DNA from: Thermoleophilaceae bacterium
GTDB taxonomy: Bacteria; Actinomycetota; Thermoleophilia; Solirubrobacterales; Thermoleophilaceae
DNA: 64,000 bases
Direction: 5' to 3'
Assembly (NCBI GenBank): GCA_040901445.1
Contig: JBBDYQ010000002.1
Location: 372,001 to 436,000, forward strand
The position numbers and the translations under genes were made by a program. Below, piece by piece: positions 24,335 to 32,700 of this stretch; position 1 is the stretch's first letter, and every line of letters begins with the position of its first letter. The notes under the pieces were generated by a model. That model saw nothing but the letters and a program-made list of their open reading frames with translations. It did no database searches and was not told where the DNA came from.

Positions 24335-24976
24335 ATGATGGAGATCACGATCATCGGAACAGGCAACATGGCGCGCGCGATCGGCACGCGCGCGATCGCC
24401 GGCGGACATGACGTCACGATCGTCGGCAAGGACGAGGCGAGCGCGCAGGAGGTCGTGTCGGAGCTCGCCGGGGCGTCGGGCGACGGTGGCGTGTCGGGCG
24501 CCGCCCAGGGAGATCCGGTCACGGGCGACGTGGTCGTCCTCGCGGTCTACTACTCCGATGCGCGCGACGCGGTCGAACAGCGGGCGAACGAGCTCACCGG
24601 CAAGATCGTTATCGACATCACGAACCCGGTGAACGAAAGTATGGATGCGCTCGTCGTGCCACCGGACGGCTCGGCGACGGACGAGCTTGCGAAACTCGCG
24701 CCCGAGGCGCGGTTCGTGAAAGCGTTCAACACGACGTTCGCGGGCACGCTCGTGGACGGCGAAGTGGCGGGCCAGCCGCTAGACGTACTGATCGCGGGCG
24801 ACGACGAGGACGCGAAGCAGGTGACCGCGGCACTGGCGCGCGACGGCGGCCTCAACCCGGTCGAGGTGGGCGGCCAGGCCCGGGCGCGAGAGCTCGAGGC
24901 GCTCGGCCTGCTCCACATGGGCGCGCAGGCGCAGCTCGGGACGAACTTCGCGAGCGCGGTCAAGATCGTCGCCTGA
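24335..24976 (+). CDS. NADPH-dependent F420 reductase-like protein
   Basis: 213 residues with an N-terminal Rossmann motif ITIIGTGNMARAIGTRAIAG, the conserved VIDITNPVN segment near 92, and VKAFNTTFAGTL, all typical of the F420-dependent NADP reductase family. It is preceded by GGAGG at about 24326. It may supply reduced F420 to the divergent LLM enzyme; some family members use only NADP. Confidence 0.85.
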   Translation: MMEITIIGTGNMARAIGTRAIAGGHDVTIVGKDEASAQEVVSELAGASGDGGVSGAAQGDPVTGDVVVLAVYYSDARDAVEQRANELTGKIVIDITNPVNESMDALVVPPDGSATDELAKLAPEARFVKAFNTTFAGTLVDGEVAGQPLDVLIAGDDEDAKQVTAALARDGGLNPVEVGGQARARELEALGLLHMGAQAQLGTNFASAVKIVA

Positions 24977-25031
24977 GCGCAGAGGTTTGCCCGCAGGCAT
25001 CCCGGGAACTGACGGCGTCGAGCGCGGACCG

Positions 25032-25357
25032 GTGGACCAATACGACTACGTCATCGTCGGGGCAGGCGGAGCACGACCTGATGGCCCACATCAAGTCGCG
25101 CCCCGAGATCGACCGGCCCGACATCCAGGTCGTGGTCACCCCCTTCACGCTCGACCTGTCCGGCGGGCTGGACGTGGCGGACTACCCCGGGATGTACGTG
25201 CTCGGGTACCAAATTCGCCCGACCACGCGCAGCTCGATCCACATCACCACGAGCGAGCACGGTGGCGCCCAGCGCGGTGCTGCTGGCCAGCGACCCGGGC
25301 GGCAACCTGTATGTGGGCCAGGTGCTCGGGCCCAACAGCGGCGACGTGATGCCCTGA
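25032..25357 (+). pseudogene. Decayed GMC oxidoreductase plus unknown fragment
   Basis: GTG 25032 opens VDQYDYVIVGAGG, a GMC-type FAD motif, and the frame then switches after about 13 codons. From 25069 another frame reads EHDLMAHIKSRPEIDRPDIQ, then TPFTLDLSGG and GYQIRPTTRSSIHITTSE, which resembles the C-terminal region of choline-dehydrogenase-like GMC enzymes. Hundreds of codons are missing between the pieces. A third frame (25262-25357) ends AVLLASDPGGNLYVGQVLG and is not recognised. The segment is a deletion scar. Confidence 0.55.
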
Positions 25358-25381
25358 GCCCGGTGGGTAGCGTCCCGCCAG

Positions 25382-26773
25382 GTGGCTACCCCGGACAAGG
25401 CAGAGGCGGCCCCTTCCCGGGCCGGCGAGGGACCGCTCAACCGCGCCATCAGCCGCAACGTCCTGTTGCTCCTGGTCGTCGGCGACGTCCTCGGGGCCGG
25501 TATCTACGCCCTGGTGGGCGAGGTCGGCGGGCGCGTCGGCGGTGCCATCTGGACGGCCTTCGCTCTATCGCTGGCCCTCGCGCTCTTCACCGCGTTTGCC
25601 TATGCGGAGCTCGTCACGAAGTATCCGCAGGCAGCGGGGGCGGCCCTCTACGTCAACAAGGCCTGGCGCAAGCCGCTCTTCACCTTCATGGTCGCCTTCA
25701 CGGTCATGGCCTCGGGCCTGACCTCGGCGGCGACGCTCTCGCGCGGGTTCGGCGGCGACTACCTCTCGGTCTTCATCGATGCGCCCGTCGTCCTGGTCGG
25801 CCTGATCTTCATCGTGGTGGTCGCCCTGATCAACTTCCGTGGCATCGCCGAGAGCGTCCGGCTCAACGTCGTCCTGACCTCGATCGAGTTGCTGGGGCTG
25901 GTCCTCGTCGTCGTGATCGGGCTGGCGGCGATCGGCGACGGCGGGGCGGGCATCGACGCGGGGCGCGCCCTCGACTTCGACGGTGACGAGACCGTCCTGG
26001 CCGCGATCCTGGGCGGTACGGGTCTCGCCTTCTTCGCCCTGATCGGCTTCGAGGACTCGGTCAACCTCGCGGAGGAGGCGCGCGACCCCGGCCGCGACTA
26101 TCCCCGCGCCCTGTTCGGCGGCCTGCTGATCGCCGGCACGATCTACCTGCTGGTAACGGTCGTGGCCTCGATCGCCGTCCCGACCGGTCGCCTCGCCGGC
26201 TCCTCGGGACCGCTGCTGGAGGTCGTCCAGATCGGCCCGCTGGGCATGTCGACCGAGGTCTTCTCGGCGATCGCCTTGTTCGCGCTCTCCAACGGCGCCC
26301 TGATCAACATGATCATGGCCTCGCGGATCGTCTACGGCATGGCCCGCGAGCGCATCCTGCCGCCGCAGCTGGGCCTCGTTCATCCCAGTCGTCGCACTCC
26401 GTGGGTCGCGATCGTGGCGACGACGGCGATCACGATGGTCCTGATCGCCTCCGGAGGCCTGAGCGACCTCGCCGACACCACCGTGCTGCTCCTGCTTGTG
26501 GTCTTCACCGCGGTCAACATCGCCGTGCTCGTCCTACGCCGCGATCCCGTCGCCCATTCCCACTTCCGCACGCCGACGGCGATCCCGGTGATCGGCGCCG
26601 TGGTCTCGGTTGCGCTGATGACGACCAAGGACGCCGACATCTTCCTCCGCGCCGGGGCCCTGCTCGCCTTCGGCCTCGCGCTGTGGGTCCTGAACTGGTG
26701 GCTGCACGGGCGCCACGTCGACCCCTACGAAACCGGACAGCTCGAGGTCGTCGAGCGGAGAGAGCTCGAGTAG
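25382..26773 (+). CDS. APC superfamily amino acid permease
   Basis: 463 residues, about 12 transmembrane segments. The first helix has VVGDVLGAGIYALVGEVGGR, the unwound substrate site typical of APC transporters; TAFAYAELVTKYPQAAGAAL and FFALIGFEDSVNLAEEARDP with RDYPRAL follow. It starts at GTG 25382. It is likely a cationic or small amino acid importer or exchanger; the substrate is not predictable. Confidence 0.9.
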   Translation: MATPDKAEAAPSRAGEGPLNRAISRNVLLLLVVGDVLGAGIYALVGEVGGRVGGAIWTAFALSLALALFTAFAYAELVTKYPQAAGAALYVNKAWRKPLFTFMVAFTVMASGLTSAATLSRGFGGDYLSVFIDAPVVLVGLIFIVVVALINFRGIAESVRLNVVLTSIELLGLVLVVVIGLAAIGDGGAGIDAGRALDFDGDETVLAAILGGTGLAFFALIGFEDSVNLAEEARDPGRDYPRALFGGLLIAGTIYLLVTVVASIAVPTGRLAGSSGPLLEVVQIGPLGMSTEVFSAIALFALSNGALINMIMASRIVYGMARERILPPQLGLVHPSRRTPWVAIVATTAITMVLIASGGLSDLADTTVLLLLVVFTAVNIAVLVLRRDPVAHSHFRTPTAIPVIGAVVSVALMTTKDADIFLRAGALLAFGLALWVLNWWLHGRHVDPYETGQLEVVERRELE

Positions 26774-26784
26774 CTGGGACCCTC

Positions 26785-26804
26785 GATATCCGCCCGGATA
26801 TCAT
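26785..26804 (+). promoter_or_regulatory. Palindromic operator/promoter of the XRE antitoxin
   Basis: GATATCCG-CC-CGGATATC (26785-26802) is a perfect 8-bp dyad. Its right half merges with a -10-like TATCAT (26799-26804), nine bases before the ATG at 26813, giving a leaderless or near-leaderless transcript. This is the expected layout for an autoregulated XRE antitoxin. Confidence 0.6.
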
Positions 26805-26812
26805 CAAGCACG

Positions 26813-27139
26813 ATGGACATCGCCAGGGAACTCCGCCGAGCGCGCCGCCGGGCCGGTCTCTCGCAGCGCGAGCTCGCCGCCCGTGCCGGCACGTCGCAGG
26901 CGACGATCTCGGCCTATGAGTCCGGGCGCAAGCGGCCGTCGATCCTGGTGCTGGAGCGACTCCTGCGCACGAGCGGCGCAGAGCTGCGGGTGGTGGATGC
27001 ACCGGGGCGCCGCAGCGTCGCGGATCTGGAGCGCAGCGGCCGCCGCCTGGCGGAGGTGCTGACGCTCGCCGAGGCGCTGCCCTACCGGCCGTCGCGCCGG
27101 CGGCGCTTCCCACGACTTCCGACCGGCACGGGCCGATGA
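26813..27139 (+). CDS. XRE-family HTH protein, antitoxin of HTH/nucleotidyltransferase pair
   Basis: 108 residues. Residues 3-58 are a clear Cro/C1 HTH (ELRRARRRAGLSQRELAARA, GTSQATISAYESGRKRPSIL). The C-terminal half is Arg-rich. Its stop overlaps the next start (ATGA). With the nucleotidyltransferase it resembles an AbiEii-like toxin-antitoxin system; it should repress its own promoter through the palindrome at 26785-26802. Confidence 0.85.
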   Translation: MDIARELRRARRRAGLSQRELAARAGTSQATISAYESGRKRPSILVLERLLRTSGAELRVVDAPGRRSVADLERSGRRLAEVLTLAEALPYRPSRRRRFPRLPTGTGR

Positions 27140-27681
27140 CTCTCGCCGAGCGGCTCGTCCTCCTGCACCGCACCTTCGCCGACGCCGGCATCCCGCACGC
27201 CTTCGGTGGCGCGATCGCACTCGCGTACTGGACGCTGGAGCCGCGCGGCACGCGCGACCTCGACGTGAACGTGTTCCTGCCCGCGGAAGCGGCCGCGGGC
27301 GTGCTCACGGCGCTGCCCTCCGGCGTGGACGTCCCCGCGTCGGCGCCGGCGGCGATCAGGCGCGACGGGCAGGTTCGCGTCTGGTGGGACGACACGCCCG
27401 TGGACCTGTTCTTCGACTATGCGCTGATCCACGGAGACGCCGCCCGCAATGCCCGCGACGTCCCCTTTGAAGGGACGACGATCCCTGTGCTCGGCCCGGT
27501 CGAGCTCGCGGTCTTCAAGGCGATGTTCGACCGTACCCGCGACTGGGCCGACATCGAGGCGATGCTCGCGGCCGCCAGCACCAGCCACGACGAGATCGCG
27601 GCCGCGCTCCGACCGATGGTCGGCGATGAAGATCCCCGCTGGGCGCGGCTCCGTGCCGCCGCCGACGGGGAGCGGACCTGA
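27136..27681 (+). CDS. Nucleotidyltransferase-fold protein, putative AbiEii-like toxin
   Basis: 181 residues. The minimal nucleotidyltransferase core is AFGGAIALAYWTLEPRGTRD followed by LDVNVFLP (GG and RDLDVN acidic pair), then VDLFFDYALIHGDAARNARD and VLGPVELAVFKAMFDRTRDW. Toxins of this fold modify tRNA or other substrates. The coupled XRE gene makes a type II or IV toxin-antitoxin pair most likely. It lies where a tetR gene has lost its 5' part. Confidence 0.75.
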   Translation: MTLAERLVLLHRTFADAGIPHAFGGAIALAYWTLEPRGTRDLDVNVFLPAEAAAGVLTALPSGVDVPASAPAAIRRDGQVRVWWDDTPVDLFFDYALIHGDAARNARDVPFEGTTIPVLGPVELAVFKAMFDRTRDWADIEAMLAAASTSHDEIAAALRPMVGDEDPRWARLRAAADGERT

Positions 27682-28054
27682 TCGCTGGCTCCAGGGCGAC
27701 GACCCGTACAACGATGCGCGGGCCGCGCTTGAGGGACTGGTCTCTGTCTATCTCCACCATGGACCGGTCCTCCGTGCGCTCGCCGACGCCTCAGGCGCCG
27801 ACGCGCAGGTCGAGCGTGCGTACCGCGGGCTCGTGGAGGACTTCATCGCCGCCACCGCCCGGCACATCCGAGAAGAGCAAGCTCGCGGACGCATCGGACC
27901 CCTCGTCGACGTCGACGAGACCGCCCGCGCGCTGACCTGGCTCGACGAGCGCTACCTCTCCGAAGCCCTCGGCCGCGCCCCCCAGGGCGACCCGCAACTG
28001 GTCGTCGAGGTGCTTCACAACATCTGGATCTCCACCCTCTATGGGAGGACCTGA
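27681..28054 (+). pseudogene. TetR family regulator, C-terminal domain only
   Basis: The frame ending at 28054 reads LQGDDPYNDARAALEGLVSV, YLHHGPVLRALADASGADAQ, then ATARHIREEQARGRIGPLVD and LVVEVLHNIWISTLYGRT. This is the ligand-binding half of an EthR-like TetR regulator. The HTH half is gone and the frame begins at the toxin stop, so the toxin-antitoxin pair replaced the 5' end. An att arm follows 31 bp later. Confidence 0.7.
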
Positions 28055-28084
28055 GCGGAGTCAGGCAGCGCGTTAGAAGCCTAC

Positions 28085-28144
28085 CCGCTCGTCTGGTTGC
28101 AGCGCGTTGGTTTGGCCGAGTGTGGGACGAGATTCGGGACAACG
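28085..28144 (-). repeat. Attachment-site arm, copy 4 (no tRNA half)
   Basis: CCGCTCGTCTGGTTGCAGCG, then GTTGGTTTGGCCGAGTGTGG and the paired boxes GGGACGAG/GGGACAAC match the arms of copies 2 and 3 closely, in the same orientation. The tRNA-Arg 3' half and the first part of the arm are missing, replaced by unrelated sequence at 28055-28084. It is probably a truncated or deleted junction. Confidence 0.6.
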
Positions 28145-28240
28145 CCTGCGCGCGAGGCCCGCAAGGGGCTCGTGGCTTGCCCACGCTCGTACTGCGCTAC
28201 CGGCGTAGCGCGCGGCCCGCTTCCGTTAGCCTGCTCCGCC

Positions 28241-29956
28241 GTGCGGGGCCTGAGGAAGCTGCTGGCGGGGATGGTGGTCGCTGCGGCCGCCCTCCCCGGC
28301 ACCGCGAGCGCCGCCCCGCCGGACGTGCGCGCGCAGATCGTCGGGGCCGTGGCGGCGCAGATCCCCGGCGCCGAGGTCCGCGGCTCCAGCTCCTCCCAGG
28401 AGCCCTTCGTGGGCGTACCGGCGATCCACGACCTGGCGGCCGGCCGCGCCGAGGTGATGCTCGACCCGGCGTTCTGGACGCAGATCGTGGGCAACCTGCT
28501 GGTGGACCGCACGGTCGTGCTGCCCAAGCCGGTCGACCTGGTCAAGCCGGAGATGTACCTGCCCACGGCGCCAATCGCCAATGGCCGTCATGTGTGGCCG
28601 CTGCGCCGCCATGAGATCGACCTCTCGGGCCTGCGCTACGAGTGGCAGGGACGGCAGAAGTCGCTGCGCGACTACATGCACTCCACCGAGACGGACATCA
28701 TCGCCTTCCTGCGCGACGGCGAGATCATCACCGACCTCTATGCCAACGGCTGGTCGAGCGAGGTTCGCCACCAACCCTGGTCAGTCACCAAGTCGTTCGT
28801 CTCAGCCGTGGTGGGCATCGCTCTCGACGAAGGCAGGGTGCGGTCGATCGAGGATCCAATCGACCGCTACATCGCGGAGCTGCGCGGCACCGCCTGGGAG
28901 GGCACCACCATCCGCAACCTGCTCGAGATGGAGTCCGGTGTGCACTGGGACGAGGACACGCCGGTGCTGGCGGTCAACACCCAGGTCCAGCAATGGGTGC
29001 AGGCCGCGCTCGACCTCTACACGAACGGCGCGCTGGGCCAGGGACGCAACGAGTTCCTGAAGTCGCTCCCGCGGGTCGCGCCCCAGGGCACCAAGTTCTC
29101 GTACAACAGCGGCAACACCCAGGTCCTCGCATGGCTGATCGAGACGGTCTACGGCAAGCCGTTCAACGAGGTGATCAGCGAGAAGCTATGGCAGCCGACC
29201 GGAATGGCCGGCGACGCGCGGATCCTCACCGACCGCGCCGGCGACGCGATCGCATCACAGGGTCTCTACGCCCGCGTGTTCGACCTCGCGCGATTCGGCG
29301 AGCTGTTCCGCAACGGCGGACGCACCCCGGACGGGCGCCAGGTCGTGCCCCGGAACTGGGTAGGCCAGTCGACCGCCATGACCGAGCTCTCGCAGCAGCG
29401 CTACGGCTTCCAGTGGTGGGCAGGCCCCACGCCCGGCTCCTACCAGGCGTCCGGCTTCCAGGGCCAGAAGATCTCCGTCTCCCCCGCCCACTGCATGACC
29501 GGCGTGCGCCTCAGCCACACCCTCGGCGCCGACCTCTCCGACGGCTTCGACGTGGAGATGGGCGCCGAGGAATGGATCACGGTGTACCGAGCCGTCGCCG
29601 ACCGCTTGGGCGCGTGCCCGCAGCCCGCCGCGCCCGCCGATGCACGTGCGCCCGGGCTGCGCGTGGCCGGCGGCTCCCGGCTCTCGCGGCGCGCCGCGCT
29701 ACGCCGGCGCGCGCTGCGGCTCGTGCTGCGGGCGAATGAGCGCACCCGCGCCACCGTGCGCGTCACCGGCGTGGGCCGGCACCGGCGCACGACGCTGGCT
29801 CGCCGCACGCTCACGCTGCCGGCACGCACCACGCGCGTGTCGGTGCGGCTGACGCGCGCCGGTCGCCGCCTGCTGCGGGCACGCGGCTCCACGCGCGTGC
29901 TGGTCACCGTCACCGGCGGCGGCGAGCGGGCGCGGCGAACGCGCGTCGTCCGCTGA
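28241..29956 (+). CDS. Secreted beta-lactamase-fold serine hydrolase
   Basis: 571 residues from GTG 28241. It has a signal peptide (RGLRKLLAGMVVAAAALPGT, cleaved near ASAA). The serine hydrolase core contains SVTK (S-x-x-K nucleophile) near 188, YNSGN (Y-x-N) near 289 and GFQWWAG near 390. The last 100 residues are a very Arg-rich beta domain common in exported proteins of this style of genome. Possible roles are esterase, DD-peptidase or lactonase-like. It starts the plus-strand half of the export locus. Confidence 0.9.
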   Translation: MRGLRKLLAGMVVAAAALPGTASAAPPDVRAQIVGAVAAQIPGAEVRGSSSSQEPFVGVPAIHDLAAGRAEVMLDPAFWTQIVGNLLVDRTVVLPKPVDLVKPEMYLPTAPIANGRHVWPLRRHEIDLSGLRYEWQGRQKSLRDYMHSTETDIIAFLRDGEIITDLYANGWSSEVRHQPWSVTKSFVSAVVGIALDEGRVRSIEDPIDRYIAELRGTAWEGTTIRNLLEMESGVHWDEDTPVLAVNTQVQQWVQAALDLYTNGALGQGRNEFLKSLPRVAPQGTKFSYNSGNTQVLAWLIETVYGKPFNEVISEKLWQPTGMAGDARILTDRAGDAIASQGLYARVFDLARFGELFRNGGRTPDGRQVVPRNWVGQSTAMTELSQQRYGFQWWAGPTPGSYQASGFQGQKISVSPAHCMTGVRLSHTLGADLSDGFDVEMGAEEWITVYRAVADRLGACPQPAAPADARAPGLRVAGGSRLSRRAALRRRALRLVLRANERTRATVRVTGVGRHRRTTLARRTLTLPARTTRVSVRLTRAGRRLLRARGSTRVLVTVTGGGERARRTRVVR

Positions 29957-30002
29957 GCGGGCGGCCCGCGCGCCTCGCGTCGCAGCGCATACGATCTCCT
30001 CT

Positions 30003-30614
30003 ATGACGGGCACCGCGGCGGCCCGGGTGGAGGGGCGTGGAGAGGCACGGCGGCGCGCCATCCTCGACGCGGCGCTGCGCATACTCGGCCGCGACGGTCC
30101 CGCCGGGCTCACGCACCGGCGCGTGGCGCGTGAGGCCAGCGTGCCGCTCGCGGCCACCACGTACTACTTCGAGTCGAAGGACGCCCTGCTCGAGGAGGCG
30201 CTGAAGCTGTTCGCCGGAGAGGAGGCCGCCCGCCTGCGCGCGCAGGCTGCGGCCATCGCCGAAGCCGGGCTGCTGACCCCCTCCGACCTCGCGTCCGCGC
30301 TGGCAGCCGTGCTCTCCGAGCAGCTGCGCTCCGAGGGGCACGAGACCGTCGCCAAGTTCCAGGTCTACCTGGAGGCCTCGCGACGACCGGAGCTGCGCGC
30401 CGCCGCCGAGCACTGGATCGCGTCGTTTGCTCGGCTGGCCGAGTCGGCACTGGCCCAGGCCGGCGCGCGAGATGCGCCGACTGCGGCTCGGCTGCTCGTC
30501 GCAGGCGTCGACGGTCTGATGCTCCAGCAGCTCGCCACGCGGGGACCCGCACCCGAGGTGGAACGCCTCACCGAGCACCTCGAAGCGCTGATCTCCGCTT
30601 TGCTCTCGGTGTGA
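30003..30614 (+). CDS. TetR family transcriptional regulator
   Basis: 203 residues with an N-terminal HTH (AILDAALRILGRDGPAGLTH, RRVAREASVPLAATTYYFES with KDALLEEALKLF). The C-terminal ligand domain is unremarkable. The 18-bp palindrome right after it, at the promoter of the beta-helix gene, is its likely operator. The ligand may derive from the polymer handled by the secreted enzymes. Confidence 0.92.
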   Translation: MTGTAAARVEGRGEARRRAILDAALRILGRDGPAGLTHRRVAREASVPLAATTYYFESKDALLEEALKLFAGEEAARLRAQAAAIAEAGLLTPSDLASALAAVLSEQLRSEGHETVAKFQVYLEASRRPELRAAAEHWIASFARLAESALAQAGARDAPTAARLLVAGVDGLMLQQLATRGPAPEVERLTEHLEALISALLSV

Positions 30615-30636
30615 ACCACTGGTACGCTCGTACCAG
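30600..30636 (+). promoter_or_regulatory. Promoter with perfect palindrome before the beta-helix gene
   Basis: TTGCTC (30600-30605) and TACGCT (30623-30628) are 17 bp apart. CTGGTACG-CT-CGTACCAG (30619-30636) is a perfect 8-bp dyad over the -10 box and ends at the ATG of 30637. The promoter lies inside the tetR 3' end. It is the best candidate site for the TetR protein encoded immediately upstream. Confidence 0.6.
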
Positions 30637-32220
30637 ATGCTGAGGAGAGGCTTCGTGACGGCGGGCGTGGCGGTGGCGCTGGCGCTGCCGGCGGCCGCGT
30701 CGGCCCATCCCGAGCGCCCGGTGCAGTTCCCGGACGGCTCCGGCGACTGGAGCAACTTTCGCAGCGACTTCCCGGAGTACCGGTCCCGCGGCCCGAGCCA
30801 GGTGGTGTGCAAGCCGGACTCGCGGCGGCGGATCGTGCGCTACTCCAACCGCCGCCTGCGCGCGAAGCTGCTGCGCGTCCTGCGCCGCTGCGAGTTCGAG
30901 CACATCCAGCAGGCGGTGAACGCGGCGAGCAACGGCGACCGCATCCTCATCCTCCCCGGGGTCTACCGCGAGGAGCCCAGTCGTGAAGTGCCCAACCCAG
31001 ATCCACGCTGCGAGGACATGTACGTCCAGGCCGACGGCAAGGAGGTGATGACGCCGAGCTACCAGTACGAGCTCACCTGCCCGAACTCGCGCAACCTGAT
31101 CGCCATCCTCGGTGACACGGACGGCGACGGCCGCTGCGACGCCAAGTGCAACCTCCAGATCGAGGGGCTCGGGCGGCGGGCGCGCGATGTGCTGGTCGAG
31201 GGCGACGTGCGCAAGACCAACGTCTTCAAGGCGGACCGCGCGGACGGCGTCTACTTCAAGAACCTCACGGCCCAGTACTCGGACTACAACAACTTCTACG
31301 TCCTGGAGACAGACGGCTTCCGCTTCGACCACATCGTGTCGCGCTGGTCGAACGAGTACGGCTTCCTCTCGTTCGTGTCTGACCACGGGATCTACGAGGA
31401 CCTCGAGGCGTACGGCGCCGGCGACGCGGGCGTGTACCCGGGCTCCGGCCCGCCTACGAACGGCGAGCGCTTCGGGATCATCATCCGGCGCGTCAACGCC
31501 TACGGGAACCTCCAGGGCAACTCGGGCTCTGCGGCCAGCGGCACGCTGTACGAGGACAACCGCTTCCATCACAACGGCGTGGGCATCGTGGTGGACTCCT
31601 TCTCCACCGGGCACCCCGGCTCGCCGCAGGACCACGTCACCTGGACCGGCAACGAGATCTACTCGAACAACGTCGACTTCTTCACGCCCGAGCTCGACGA
31701 GTACTGCAAGAAGCCCTATGTCGAGCGCGACCCGAAGATCGTCTGCCCGGCGATCATGGTCCCGATCGGCACCGGCCTGCTCATCGCGGGCGGCAACGAC
31801 AACCTGATCGAGGGCAACCGCATCTGGGACAACTGGCGCTACGGCGCGATGCTCTTCTTCGTCGAGGCGTTCTTCCGGGGGGAGCAGGATCCCGCGAAGA
31901 CCTTCGACACCTCGCACCGCAACGTCTACCGCGAGAACGTCATGGGGATCGCCCGGGACGGCTCGCGAGCGCCGAACGGCACCGACTTCTGGTGGGACGA
32001 GGCCGGCTCGGGCAACTGCTGGAGCGGCAACACACGCCACGGCGGCGCGCCGGCTACGGGGGACCCGTCGCCGCTGCCCGAATGCCCGGGCTCGGACATC
32101 GGGTTGCCGGTGCAGCCGCTCAAGCACGCGTTCCTCGTACCGTGCGCCACCTGGGACCCGCAGACCAACACGGACCCGCCGGGCTGCGACTGGTTCCGCC
32201 TGCCGCCCAAGCCCGAGTGA
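30637..32220 (+). CDS. Secreted right-handed parallel beta-helix protein
   Basis: 527 residues with a signal peptide (MLRRGFVTAGVAVALALPAA, cleaved near ASAHP). IQQAVNAASNGDRILILPGV with YRE at about 90-110 is the usual entry to a pectin-lyase-like beta helix. Repeated turns follow (DVLVEGDVRKTNVFKADRAD; GTLYEDNRFHHNGVGIVVDS; NDNLIEGNRIWDNWRYGAML). Eleven or so cysteines suggest an extracellular location. It may bind or cleave polysaccharide; catalytic residues are not evident. Confidence 0.85.
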   Translation: MLRRGFVTAGVAVALALPAAASAHPERPVQFPDGSGDWSNFRSDFPEYRSRGPSQVVCKPDSRRRIVRYSNRRLRAKLLRVLRRCEFEHIQQAVNAASNGDRILILPGVYREEPSREVPNPDPRCEDMYVQADGKEVMTPSYQYELTCPNSRNLIAILGDTDGDGRCDAKCNLQIEGLGRRARDVLVEGDVRKTNVFKADRADGVYFKNLTAQYSDYNNFYVLETDGFRFDHIVSRWSNEYGFLSFVSDHGIYEDLEAYGAGDAGVYPGSGPPTNGERFGIIIRRVNAYGNLQGNSGSAASGTLYEDNRFHHNGVGIVVDSFSTGHPGSPQDHVTWTGNEIYSNNVDFFTPELDEYCKKPYVERDPKIVCPAIMVPIGTGLLIAGGNDNLIEGNRIWDNWRYGAMLFFVEAFFRGEQDPAKTFDTSHRNVYRENVMGIARDGSRAPNGTDFWWDEAGSGNCWSGNTRHGGAPATGDPSPLPECPGSDIGLPVQPLKHAFLVPCATWDPQTNTDPPGCDWFRLPPKPE

Positions 32221-32672
32221 GGCAGGCGCTCGCCGCCGCCGCGCTGCTGGCGGCGCTCTGCGGCGCCGGCTGCGGAGGGGACGACGACGCCGCCGGGGGC
32301 GGCCCGCTGGACTGGTCCGGTGCACCGCGAGTGGCCACGCCGCCCACGTTGCCTGACGAGCGTGTGCTCACAGGCCGGGTGGCGAACGACTCGCTGGAGC
32401 CGGTGGAGCTGGACGTCGCCGACCTGCGCCTGCTCGATGAGAGCGGGGAACGCGTGCAGGGCCAGGCGGTGTTCCTCAGCGGCTACGTGCTGCCGCCCGA
32501 GCCGCGCAATCGTGGCCCGGTCGAGCTCCCCGAGGGAGAGCGCCGCCGGCTGGGGCAGCTCGTCCGCATCGAGCCGGGCGGCGAGGCGCCAATCAGCGTG
32601 GCGTGGCGGATCGCCGGTGGGCGCGAGCCCGTGCGGCTCGACTACGGCGACGGGACGCTCGCGCTGCCTTGA
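32217..32672 (+). CDS. Small lipoprotein
   Basis: 151 residues. GTG 32217 overlaps the beta-helix stop (GTGA). The signal peptide ends in a lipobox, LCGAGCGGDDD, so C19 would be lipidated. The mature part is a single beta domain (ERVLTGRVANDSLEPVELDV, ADLRLLDESGERV; ISVAWRIAGGREPVRLDYGD) that resembles an FxLYD/Ig-like ligand domain. It probably acts at the outer face of the membrane with the beta-helix protein. Confidence 0.75.
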   Translation: MRQALAAAALLAALCGAGCGGDDDAAGGGPLDWSGAPRVATPPTLPDERVLTGRVANDSLEPVELDVADLRLLDESGERVQGQAVFLSGYVLPPEPRNRGPVELPEGERRRLGQLVRIEPGGEAPISVAWRIAGGREPVRLDYGDGTLALP

Positions 32673-32700
32673 CAGCGGCGGTGTCGGCTAGCTTGCTCCC

